A stretch of DNA of 64,000 nt, taken from NCBI GenBank assembly GCA_030180135.1, contig CM058234.1, positions 29,608,766 through 29,672,765 on the forward strand, read 5' to 3'. Within the stretch, counting starts at the first letter, position 1. Each line of letters begins with the position of its first letter. The notes below the pieces were generated by a model. The model saw only the letters and a program-made list of their open reading frames with translations, was not told where the DNA came from and searched no databases. The stretch comes from Orychophragmus violaceus. Taxonomy: Eukaryota; Streptophyta; Magnoliopsida; Brassicales; Brassicaceae. The translations under genes were made by a program, and so were the position numbers. This document shows, in pieces, positions 24,341 to 33,407 of this stretch.

Positions 24341-24949
24341 TGATAACCGAGTTCGTCATAAAGGTTAAATGCGTGTCTTATTCAGGAGAGTTGATGTGTT
24401 CGGGTCCGAGGGTCAAAGTTTGTCTTTAAAGAAGAACCGACTAGGTTTGGTAACGAATCAGGAAAGAGAAAGAGACGTTCGGTAATGTGTGTCGGAAAGA
24501 GAGTGGATTGCTCGGTAACGAGCGTGTCTTATATTCAGAAAGAGATTCCGAGTAGGTCGAGAGACGAGCTCGGGTTACTTCGGGAAGTATTAACTCTAGA
24601 GAGAGAAAGTAGTGAAAAGTGCACAAATCCCCAAAAAGTTACATTATGTACAGTGACGACTCCTATTTATAGTAAAATAAGGTCGTACTTTTTACAGGCC
24701 GTTGACCTCTTGTCGAGCTCGTGCGGATGAGCCGTACTTGATGACGAGATGGGCCACGCCGATCATTCCTTTTTCTGTTAGTGGAGCCGAGCTGACTCGT
24801 CGTTGTGGGCCGGGCCGAGCCGAGCCGTCGATGATTGGCTCGGTTTGAATATGTTTGATCGGGCCTTTTGTTTCTGTTGGGCCTACCTTTGTCTTGAGAA
24901 CAGGTATTGGGCCCTGCTAAGTGGATGGGTGCTAAACCCATATATAACA
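24341..24949 (-). mobile_element. 3' LTR of the minus-strand Tat-lineage Gypsy element
   Basis: On the minus strand the LTR begins TGTTATATATGGGTTTAG (24949), directly after a G14 polypurine run, and is taken to end GGTTATCA at 24341. This gives about 609 bp. The start is well supported by the PPT. The end rests on the TG/CA rule only, because the other LTR is not in the window. It contains a minus-strand TATA box. The element's 5' LTR and gag should lie beyond the right edge of the window. Confidence 0.65.
24662..24671 (-). promoter_or_regulatory. LTR TATA box
   Basis: The minus strand reads CTATAAATAG within the LTR, about 280 bp from the LTR start and 320 bp from its end, a normal U3 position. 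It directs transcription leftwards, out of the element. Confidence 0.6.
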
Positions 24950-24953
24950 GTAA

Positions 24954-24967
24954 CCCCCCCCCCCCCC
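24954..24967 (-). other. Polypurine tract of the Tat-lineage element
   Basis: Fourteen consecutive C on the plus strand (G14 on the minus), four bases upstream of the LTR start. This is the expected plus-strand primer position for the minus-oriented element. Confidence 0.7.
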
Positions 24968-25231
24968 ATTTCGTCGATCTTCAAGGTTGTTGGAGTCGGC
25001 GGATTGTTCCAAGTGTTTAGTTGGGTCGATATCTGTTCGGAGTGAATCAGGTTGGCCTGTTTGTGTTGGCTCGTTTTTGTTTCTCTCTCCCTCGGGAATC
25101 TCAAGAGTTTCTTGGGAAACTGCTGGAAACCGGAGAGTCGCATAGGTGTAATGATGACAACTATAACCGTTGGAAGCTGAAGATTTGCATAGGTGTGATG
25201 ATTGCGCTTGCCTCGAGAACTTCCCATCCGC

Positions 25232-25240
25232 CTATAAATA
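25232..25240 (+). promoter_or_regulatory. TATA box of the antisense ORF
   Basis: CTATAAATA on the plus strand, about 115 bp upstream of the first good ATG (25353) of the antisense gene. It points into that gene, opposite to pol. A GTAATT donor-like site at 25285 and CT-rich leader sequence lie between. Confidence 0.6.
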
Positions 25241-25352
25241 CCTCTTTTTGCTTCCTTCGCTTTTCATTTCACTTCTTCTGCAGGTAATTCGCTCTGCCTT
25301 CTCTCTAGAATTTTATCTCTCTAGACTTTGTTGTTGTATTATTTTGTAAGTA

Positions 25353-28300
25353 TGAGAATTGATTCTCACTCTCAGTCGTTTCCCGATCATGACGATTTAC
25401 ATTCGGTGTGGTTGTCTCCGGGGAATTCTCCTCAGTCTAGCTTGTCTGTTGCGCAGTCGAGTTCTTCGGCAAGCTTGGAGCGGACAGAGGTCATCGGGCT
25501 GAGCCCGCGAGACGATCCGGCTCGTTCGCTTCGTGTTGTAGATAATACCCCGAGCTTCAAAGTTCCATATCTCATAGATTCAGATGACGACGGTGTACGC
25601 CCCTGGTCGGCTCCCCTGGGACATCATTCGAGTCCTCTGCTTTTGAAGGAAGAGGACGTATACCTGGTAGATCAAGCTTTACTTGCCTTTCTTTCGCCAG
25701 TCCTGAGAAGGTCTCGCAACGCTCGGGGGACAATGCAGCAAAATTCGGAGAACGCCGAGGAGAAGAAGTCTCGTCCTTTGCGTCCCGTTCTTCAGATGAA
25801 GTGTTCGGATGATGATCTAAAATGGCTTGCGAGTAATTTTTTGACTGGTGGCGCTGGTTGGCTTGAGCCCCGCAAGCGTGGTCCAGATGAGAGGCCCAGG
25901 CATTGCCCAAAGGGGTGGGTATGCTTGTACGACTTCTGATTCAGGCATATTCACTTGCGGTTTCCCCTGCCGAGGCTATTGATTGCCTATTGTGAAGAGA
26001 AACGGATTGTGTTGTCTCAACTTTGTCCTGCTGCGGTGCAGAATTTAGTAGGCTCGGTAATTTTGGCTGCTGAATGCGGCGTAGACATGAGTCTCCGATT
26101 TTTCGAGGAGATTTCGTCGATATCGACGAACAGTATGACAGTGGGGACCCTTTATGTGAGTATGAGGACTCGGTTTGGTCTCAAGGTCGTCATTGGGAAG
26201 CCATCCAAAGTTGACGACTGGCAAGATCGATATTTCTTTGCTCGGATAAATTCAGCCTCGGTCCCTGATCCGGAGAGACCGTACCGCACGAAATGGAATC
26301 GTCTTCATGGTAATAATTTTATCTTGTTCGTACCTCTTAATTGAATAACTCATGCTCGTTTTCTTTTTTTTGCAGATCGTCATCCTGCTACTCTCCCTCC
26401 ACCGAACAATTTTACCGAGGATCTGAAGAAACTTGTCGCTCGAGGCATCTAGAAGTGGCCAGAAGTTCGCGCCGATCGGGTGAAAAGGGCTTTTGAGCGT
26501 CTTGACGAAGGTATTATGTTTTCCCTACTTTCCTCTGTATTTGTGCTCTTTTCCCTGATCGGGACTTTTGTTGTAGGTTGCCATCTGCGCTCGGTCGAAT
26601 CCTGATTGAGTTGAACAATTAGCCGTTTGTTGAATACACGAAGAAAAACAGAAAAGCAACGGACATGGGTCAGATGGATCTTGAAGTGTTCGACTATGTC
26701 GGGGAAAATTTGACTGGCGAACAGGTAAACTCTGTCAATTTGGATCCTAATCGAGAATTTTCTCCGTCGTTCGGGCCGATTTCTGGGGGGATGGTTTTTG
26801 AAGATGAATATCATCGGGACTTGTTTCGTCAGGTGAGCATAGCGGTCGACGCAGCTGACTCTCTCCGGAAGAAGAAGAAGAAGAAAAAGAAGAATACGAA
26901 GAAGAAGTCGCGGACCGATGAGGTGGCGACTACTGAGTTGGAGAGGGCTCGGGTAGATGACGAAGATCGGGAGACCGAGGATACCTCTAAGGTGCCTCCC
27001 TTAGCCAAAAAGAAGAGGGTAGCTGCTGACACTATCATCGGGGTTGCTGACCAATCGGGTGGGGGTTTTGTCGAAACTTCCGAGCGTCTTGGTGTGGAGG
27101 AAGGAGAGTTGATTGGTCATTCCGATAGTGTGGATACTCGGGTGGAGACTTCGGAGCATGTTGATGCCGAAGAGGCTGTCCGTTCGGTTGGCCAGGAGGG
27201 AAATGAAGTTGTTGAGCTTCAAACCGAGGCGGTGGTCCCTAATTATGGTTTCTCCTTTATGTATGAAGGGTCGACATCGATTGTTCGGGATGAGATGGCC
27301 TGTGCGGACTTGTTCCGTATGCTCATAGACAGTCCGCCGAGGACGCTCCCCTCGGTTAATGATTCCTTTGTGCCGGATATTTCATAAAGCGGGGGCAAAT
27401 GACATTGTTCGGGTAAAGCCTTTTTCAACGTCTCGTTTCTGTTGATGATTTTACTTGATCTGAGCTTGCCTTTCTTTTCTCCTTGTTCTTTTAGGGCCTT
27501 GCCAATTATAACCTGCTCTTTGATGGTTATGAGAAGGACCGGTTCGCTCTCGGGGAGAAGGTTAGTGAGCTGAAAAGGGATCTGGTCGAAGCCAGAAGGA
27601 CCATTGCTGAGCTCGAAGGATTCCGAGAGCAGGTAGCCGTTATGGAGGTGCTTTGCTCGTCTCTCAGGGCCGAGGATGAGAAAGTGGCGGCCTTGGAGAA
27701 AAAGGTTGAGGCGCTCACTATCGAGAATGTTTGGTTGGATACCGAAAACAAATAGTGCCTGACGGATTGCTCGAACGCTCAGGCCGAGGCGGATGAGTTG
27801 GCTGCTCGTGTGTCCGAGTTGGAGGACAAGCTGAAGTTGGAGTGTACTCATCTCAAGGCTTCCCGCCAGCTCGAAGTTCTGAAGGAGAGGGAGCGCGTAT
27901 CGAACAAAGCACAGGCTCGGCTCTCGAAGATTAAGAAAGCCAAGGAAGAGGAGGCTCTTGGGAGGAAGAAGCAGATAACGATGAACCAGGCCGCCGTTGT
28001 TGCCTCCATGTTGAAGGCGCTTGTCAGAGATGGCTTTGCCATCCCGGCCGATAAGATAGCCAAAGCTGACTCCGATTTTTCTCGGTTTAAGCGCGAGCTT
28101 AGCGAGGTCCGGTGTACGGACTTGGTCGATGGCGATTTCGTCATGACTCCTCCGGATAGCCATGTTCGTGCCGAGGACAGCTCAGCAACACTTTTTCCTG
28201 ATCAACATGGCTCTACTCAGGTGGTTATGACTCATGCGGTGACGGATGATATTTGGGAAGCTGGGTTGATTGGAGAAGAAGATCGGGAAGAGGATCGCGT

Positions 28301-28363
28301 TCCTGATCAGCTCCAGAATATGGCAGAGGACGGGGCTGAGAATCGCTCTTCCGAGGCGCCCTA
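25353..28363 (+). pseudogene. Antisense additional ORF of the Tat element, transposase_28/gypsy-type plant transposon protein, spliced, disabled
   Basis: The plus strand, antisense to pol, encodes a protein resembling the plant family annotated as putative gypsy-type transposon / transposase_28, with its conserved core LRFPLPRLLIAYCEEKRI..LSQLCPAAVQNLVG at about 25960-26050. The exons are 25353-26309, 26376-26510, 26577-27412 and 27495-28363. Introns of 66, 66 and 82 bp have GT...AG ends and pyrimidine-rich 3' sites. Exon 3 carries a lysine-rich run (26871-26915), then acidic sequence and KAGANDIVR at its end. Exon 4 starts GLANYNLLFDGYEKD and forms a long coiled coil of heptad-like Leu/Glu/Lys. 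Defects are TGA at 25937, TAG at about 26449, a frameshift near 27384 before KAGANDIVR, and TAG at 27753. Its function in these elements is unknown. The position between pol and the 3' LTR fits antisense aORFs described for Tat elements. Confidence 0.75.
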
Positions 28364-28999
28364 GATCCATTTCGTTTCTTTTTAGTGTTTTGTTGTAATC
28401 GGACTCGTGCCTTGTGCACGTTTTTAGAAAGAAAAAAATTAATATAAGCTCGGATTCCTTTTTCACTTTTCTTGTTTATTTTGAAACTTGCTCGGGCTTT
28501 TCCGCGTACTTAAAATTTTTCATTCCGCGTACTTGGCCTTGACAGTTTGCATTTTTGAGTTACGAGTGGCATGCTCGAAATAAGTTAGTGTTAAGGAGGA
28601 GCGGGCAGGGTGCTCGGCTTATCCTGTAGGCTGGATCGGGACAGTTATGCGAAAACTGGATTCGGCTTATTTTTCTGTCAATCGTCCTTGCGCGGGGACT
28701 GGGCCCGGCTTACTTAGTTGCATGGGGTTGAGGCTTTGCTCGTTATCCCATAGGTCAGGTGCGAGTAAGTGCTCAGCTTTCTCTTAAGGTCTGATCGGGA
28801 CAGTTGTGCAAAAACTAAGTTCGGCTTATTTCCTGTCGATCAGCCGTGTGCGGGAACTGGGCCCGTCTTGCATGTTTCAGTCGTGTTGTATCGAGCATTT
28901 GGCCAGAATGTCGATTTGTTCGGGTGATTGAAAACGAGAATACTTGATAAAATTTTATTATTGATGTAGCTGAGCCTCGTGAGAGGTTGCCTACGTACC
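28364..28999. repeat. Untranslated 3' region of the Tat element with two diverged tandem units
   Basis: Between the antisense gene and integrase. Two units of about 170 bp start near 28617 and 28772. Each contains TGCTC.GCTT, GATCGGGACAGTT.TGC.AAAACT, TTCGGCTTATTT, CTGTC.ATC and GGGACTGGGCCCG or its variant. Tandem repeats in this part of Tat elements are known. The minus strand near 29000 ends the pol frame with GLIPFRGT-like sequence. Confidence 0.65.
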
Positions 29000-30317
29000 C
29001 CGAAAGGGGATCAAGCCAATCGTAGTAATAGTACCATTTGAGTTTAGTAATAGTACCATTTGAGTTTGTTCGCATTCCACGAGCGTGGAATGGCTTCTCC
29101 CTTCATCGTGACGAGCTTGTATACACCAGGCTTCACCACCTTGGAGATGATGTAGGGGCCTTCTCAGTTAGCGCCGAGCTTGCCTGCTCGGTATTCGCGG
29201 GTATTCTCGAACACTTTGCCTAGTACCAGGTCGCCCTCCACGAAGCGTCGTCCATTGACCTTCTTGTTGTAGTGGCGAGTGATCTGTTGTTGGTAGTTTT
29301 GTAGGCGCAGCAGCGCTCAGTCGCGCAGTTCTTCCGCTTGATCTAGCCGTTCGATGATCATGTTGTTGTTTAGTTCCTCGTGATCGGGTGAGACGCTTAG
29401 ATGGATTGTTGGGACGCACATTTCGGCGGGAGACATTGCTTCCATTCCTTGGGAGAGGGAGAAAGTTGTCTGCTGGTTGACGTTCTTGGCGTTGTTCGGT
29501 GGGACCATAGGACGCCGTCGAGCTCGTCGGCCTAGAGGCCCTTTTTGCTCTCCATTCACTTTTTGAGTCCATCGATGATTGTTTTGTTGGTTGCCTCGGC
29601 CTGCCCGTTTCCTTGTGGGTACCTCGGGTGGATTTGCTCAGGCGAATTTTCCATCTTGCGCAGAATCCTTCGAATAGTTTAGATATGAATTAGGATCCGT
29701 TTTCGGTTACAATCTCGTACAGGACGCCGTGGCAACAGATTATGTATTTCCGAGTAGGACTCCGCTTTGACCCACTTTGTGAAGTAGTCGGTCATTATCA
29801 GGATGAACTTCATTTGGTGCGAGGCTGGGAGGGGTCCGACGATGTCCATCGCCCACCGCATGAAGGGGTAGGGCGTAGCCGCGGTAGTGAGGAGCTCGGC
29901 TGGCTGATGTATGCTCGGCGCGTGCCTTTGGCATTTTTGGCATCTGGATACGTACTTTTCACAGTCGGCAATCATGGTCGGACAGAAGCGCCCATGTCAC
30001 TTGATTTTTGCGGCGAGCGCTCGGCCACTGGTGTGATTTCCGCCTGCTCCTTCGTGGGTTTGCTCGGTGACCCACTGGATTTCTTGTCTGTTTGTGCATC
30101 GTAGGAGAGCCTTGGACGCACTCCATCGAAACAACTCGTCCTTCATCATTACGTACTGCGCGCATCGGGCTTTCAGTCTGCGGGCTTCCCATCGATCCTC
30201 GGGGACCTTCCCGTTGAGGATGTATTCTTTGATTTCGTTTCTCCAATCAACGGCTTCGGCTGGTTCGAGGTCGGCAACCTTGATGACTTCTTCGTTGCTT
30301 TTGTAAGCATCGTCCAT
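29000..30317 (-). pseudogene. Tat-lineage Gypsy integrase, disabled
   Basis: Read leftwards: a linker with EYILNGKVPEDRWEARRLK, VMMKDELFRWSASK and the zinc-binding HHCC region (HEGAGGNH, then CEKYVSRCQKCQRH). The catalytic core follows with WAMDIVGPLPAS (first Asp), IMTDYFTKWVKAES, and then VTENGS followed by a stop where DNGSQFIS is expected, so the second Asp is Glu. SLSQGMEAMSPAEMCVP, the LRLQNYQQQ region and KVFENTREYRAGKLGA-stop-EGPYIISKVVKPGVYKL (C-terminal domain) complete the order. In-frame stops and frameshifts occur at about 29690, 29320 and 29170. Integration function is lost. A 22-bp tandem duplication (AGTAATAGTACCATTTGAGT plus two bases) lies at about 29020-29064. Confidence 0.85.
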
Positions 30318-30356
30318 TCCTTCGTCCTCCTCGGTGATAAGTAGTACGTCTTCGTC

Positions 30357-30815
30357 TTAGGCAATGCTCGGTCGGGCTATGCTTTCAACTGGAATGATTC
30401 GTCGGAGATCGGGGTCAGAGGTTGAAGCTAGAGCGGCCAAAGCGTCTGCAGAAGAGTTGTCGCTTCGGGGAATCTTAGTTAGTGTGACCGATCCAATTCG
30501 TGCGATAATCTGCTGGACAAGTTTCAGGTACGCGTCCATACGCTCATTTTTCGCTTCGTAGTCTCCGTTGTATTGATTCAACACGAGCTGGGAGTCGGCA
30601 AACACCTCTACATGTTTTGCCCCTACTACCTCGGCTAGCCGCAGACCTGCGAGCAGTGCTTCATATTCGGCCTCGTTGTTGGAGGCTGGAAATGCTAGTC
30701 GTAAGGACTGTTCGATTATTTCCCCGGTTGGGGATGTTAGCTTGACTCCCACCCCCGAACCGTTTCTTGACGAAGAGCTGTCCACGAATAATACCCACTT
30801 CTCCTTAGTTTTCTC
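30357..30815 (-). pseudogene. Archaeal-type RNase H domain (aRNH) of the Tat element
   Basis: About 150 codons, well preserved: WVLFVDSSSSRNGSGVG (first acidic residue of the D-E-D-D set), NNEAEYEALLAGLRLAE (Glu), EVFADSQLVLNQ (Asp) and DNSSADALAALAS (final Asp). It follows the canonical RNase H and precedes integrase, the dual-RNase H layout specific to the Tat lineage. The frame continues into the upstream RNase H part across the solo LTR at 30816-31482: EKTKEKWVLFVD on one side joins TISEE on the other. Confidence 0.85.
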
Positions 30816-31482
30816 TGAAGGAATGTTTAGTCAATCCTGATTCAATTCTCAGATTCAGATTAACCTAAACATGCTGATCTAGGTTCTCTTGAATAGAAAC
30901 AATGATAGATCTCACCTTATACCTGTTTGCAGCGGAAAGAGATGGTATGTCAGAGATCAGAGAGCCACCGAGAGATAACTCCTCCAGAGGTTCACACACG
31001 CACACCAATCAGGAAGAAGGCTGCTAGGCCACTAGGGGAACTCGGCGCAGAGGGAGAGAGAGTTTTCGGCTAGGGTTTTTGGTTCTGAACTCGAGTTTTA
31101 TTTATAAAACTTGTCCGGTTCCGTTTGGGCCATTTGGCCCAAACACCAATTAACTCGACGGCATTCGCGCACTGTGTCGATCGACACACCTTGTGTATCG
31201 ATCGACACACAGTGGCTAAACCGTTTTATTCTCTCTAAGTACAGTAAATGCCTAGCACTTTTACCGTACTTCTGCTAAACCGTTCCTACACATTTTCCTG
31301 TTAGCTTAGGCGTGTGACCCAAATGGGATCATATAATAAAGGCAATAAGTCCAAGACTTATAGATCATGAGCGGACTCTAGCAAGCCATCATGACCCCCA
31401 GTATTATATGACTTATGTCTGATCATTGACATACTCTTACTTTCTAGAGACAGTACCGAGATTACTGGACACAATTCCAACA
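30816..31482 (-). mobile_element. Solo Copia LTR inserted in Gypsy pol
   Basis: On the minus strand it begins TGTTGGAATTGTGTCCAGTA and ends ...CATTCCTTCA, 667 bp. It is the same family as the LTRs at 49107 and 55653: shared CATGATGGCTTGCTAGAGTC, CTCTAGAAAGTA, ATCTATAAGT and TATGATCCCA stretches. The flanks TTCTC (30811-30815) and ATCTC (31483-31487) differ by one base, a near 5-bp target duplication. No internal region remains, so LTR-LTR recombination removed the body. Its interior contains two closely spaced TCGATCGACACAC copies near 31179 and 31199. Confidence 0.85.
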
Positions 31483-31928
31483 ATCTCTTCACTTATGGTT
31501 AGTTCGGGTGGCAACTCTATCAGGAAATCTTCTAGAACCTGGGACTTGGCGCTGGTTCTAGGCTTGTACTCAATGTCGTATTCGCTTAGTTCGACTGCCG
31601 ATTTGGTGATTCTGCCTGACTGGCTCGGGCTGTGCAAAATTGTTCTGATCGGTTGGTTCGTGAGCACGACCACCGAATGTGTCTGAAAATAGGGGCGGAG
31701 TTTGCTTGCTGAGACGACAACGGCTAATATGAGTTTCTCGAGCGTGTTACAGCGTGTTTCGGCGTCTTCAAAGATCTTGATCGTATAGAAGATGGGCTTT
31801 TGGTCGCCTCGGTCATCTCGGACTAGCATGCTGCTTATTGCCGATGCGGATACGGAAATATATAAGTAGAGCGTCTATCCCTCCTCGGGCTTGGCCAGGA
31901 TCGGTGGAGTGGACAAGTAGATTTTTAG
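31483..31928 (-). pseudogene. RNase H domain of the Tat element
   Basis: The minus strand gives ILAKPEEG-stop-TLYLYISVSASAISSMLVRDDRGDQKPIFYTIKIFEDAETRCNTLEKLILAVVVSASKLRPYF, then QTHSVVVLTNQPIRTILHSP, GRITKSAVELSEYDIEYKPR and AKSQVLEDFLIELPPELTISEE. This is the standard plant Gypsy RNase H order (Y-S..L, E..Y..IEK-like, L.VLTDQPL). Stops near 31870 and 31925 break it from RT. The expected catalytic Asp of the L.V.TD motif is Asn here (TNQP), a further sign of decay. Confidence 0.8.
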
Positions 31929-32919
31929 CTATTGAAACGCGTCCTCGCACTTACCGTCCCATTCGAATTTCTTGTTTGCTCGGAGAAGGTTGTAGAACAG
32001 AAGACATTTGTCGGTTGATCGTGAGATGAACCTATTCAATGCTGCGACTCGTCCAGTTAATCTTTGAACTTCTCGTGTATTCTTCGGGGAAGGGAGCTTG
32101 GTGATTGCTGTTATCTTCTTCGGATTTGCCTCGATTCCTCTTTTCGTGACGATGTAGCCGAGAAATTCTCCCGATGTGACGGTAAACGTGCACTTGGTCG
32201 GGTTTAGCTTCATCCCGTACTTTGTTTAGGCTCGCGAAGCATGTTGCCAGATGATCGACGTGATCGTCCGCCGAGGTGGACTTGACGAGCATGTCGTCGA
32301 TATAGACTTCCATCGTTTTGCCAATTTGGTCGGCAAACATGCGGTTGACTAGGCGCTGGTACGTTGCTCCTGCATTCTTGAGTCCAAATGGAATGACCTT
32401 GTAGCAGTAAGTACCACGGTCGGTGATGAAAGAGGTCTTTTCTCGGTCGTCGGGATGCATCATAATATGTTTGTATCCTGTGAAGGCGTCCATGAATGAT
32501 AGGAGGTCGTGTCCGACAGTTGCTTCGACGAGCCAGTCGATGTGCAGGAGAGGGAAGCTATCCTTGGGGCAGGCTTTGTTGAGATCGGTAAATCCACGCA
32601 TACTCGCCACTTGCCGTTCTTCTTTTTCACAACTACTGGATTTGCCAGCCAATCTGGGTACTTCACTTCGGTGATCGATCCAGCCTTTGAGAGTCTCTCT
32701 ACTTCGTCATTTACAGCTTTGGCGCGCTCGGGGCCGAGCTTCCTTCTTTTTTGTTTGATCGGTTTGAAGACTGGGGTCGACATGCAGATCGTGGCATGCG
32801 ATTGATGGATCCACTCCGATCATGTCGTTGGTTGTCCAGGCGAACGTCGTGGAGTTTTGTTTGAGGAACTCGACGAGCCTGTCTCTTAGATCTTCGTGAA
32901 GGTTGGTTCCTATCCCCAC
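31929..32919 (-). pseudogene. Reverse transcriptase domain of the Tat element
   Basis: Order on the minus strand: a DMIGVDPSIACHDLHVDPS leader (usually the GI.P....H.L), MSTPVFKPIKQKRRKLGPERAKAVNDEVERLSKAG, NPVVVKKKNGKWRVCVD, TDLNKACPKDSFPL, SFMDAFTGYKHIMMHP, TSFITDRGTYCY..PFGLKNAGATYQRLVNRMF, then the catalytic YIDDMLVKS (YxDD, about 32275-32300), LNPTKCTF..GEFLGYIV and IEANPKKITAI. A frameshift separates the N-terminal part (32460-32919) from the core, and another lies near 32225. The catalytic motifs survive but the frame is broken. Confidence 0.9.
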
Positions 32920-32969
32920 GCAACGCTCGGGGTCGCTGACATCGTTGTTGACTTGAATGACAGCATCTT

Positions 32970-33407
32970 TCTAGGGTCGATCAGGCGGTGGTAATTCGAT
33001 TCGTGGCTCGGCAACCAAATAAGCTTGCGACTTGTGGCGTAGCTTGTGCTCGATGCGGAAGCATGTTCGGGATATCCGTTGGTCTCCTCGTAAAGTGAAG
33101 ACGCCGAACGGGGTAGGAAACTTGACGCATTGATGGTATGTAGATGGGACTGCTTTCATATCGTGGATCCATGGCGTACCGAGGATGACATTATAGATCG
33201 TTGGTCGATCGACGACCACAAATTTTATCAGTTTGGAGATTCGGCCGACGTAGACGGGGAGTTTGATTCTCCCGATCATGTTGATCGAGTCTCCAGAGAA
33301 TCATGTCAATGGCTTTGCGGACGGCTTGATGCGATAGTTACTGAGCTCCATACGTTGTATCGTTTCTTTGAAGTATAGGCCCACCGAGCTTCCGGTGTCG
33401 ACCAAGA
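32970..33407 (-). pseudogene. Protease region of the Tat element, cut by the TR-GAG insertion
   Basis: The minus strand starts right at the insertion with ILVDTGSSVGLYFKET, the aspartic protease active site (DTGSS). It runs on to MIGRIKLPVYVGRISKLIKFVVVDRPTIYNVILGTPWIHDMKAVPSTYHQCVKFPT (the ILG.PWI.....V.STYHQ signature of plant Gypsy protease-RT linkers). It is truncated at 33407. The rest of the protease, gag and the 5' LTR must lie on the far side of the nested cluster, outside the window. Confidence 0.85.

Noticed and set aside
24953..24967. Assembly artefact at the C14 run
   Set aside because: Its position directly before an LTR start fits a polypurine tract, though exact length could be a sequencing uncertainty.
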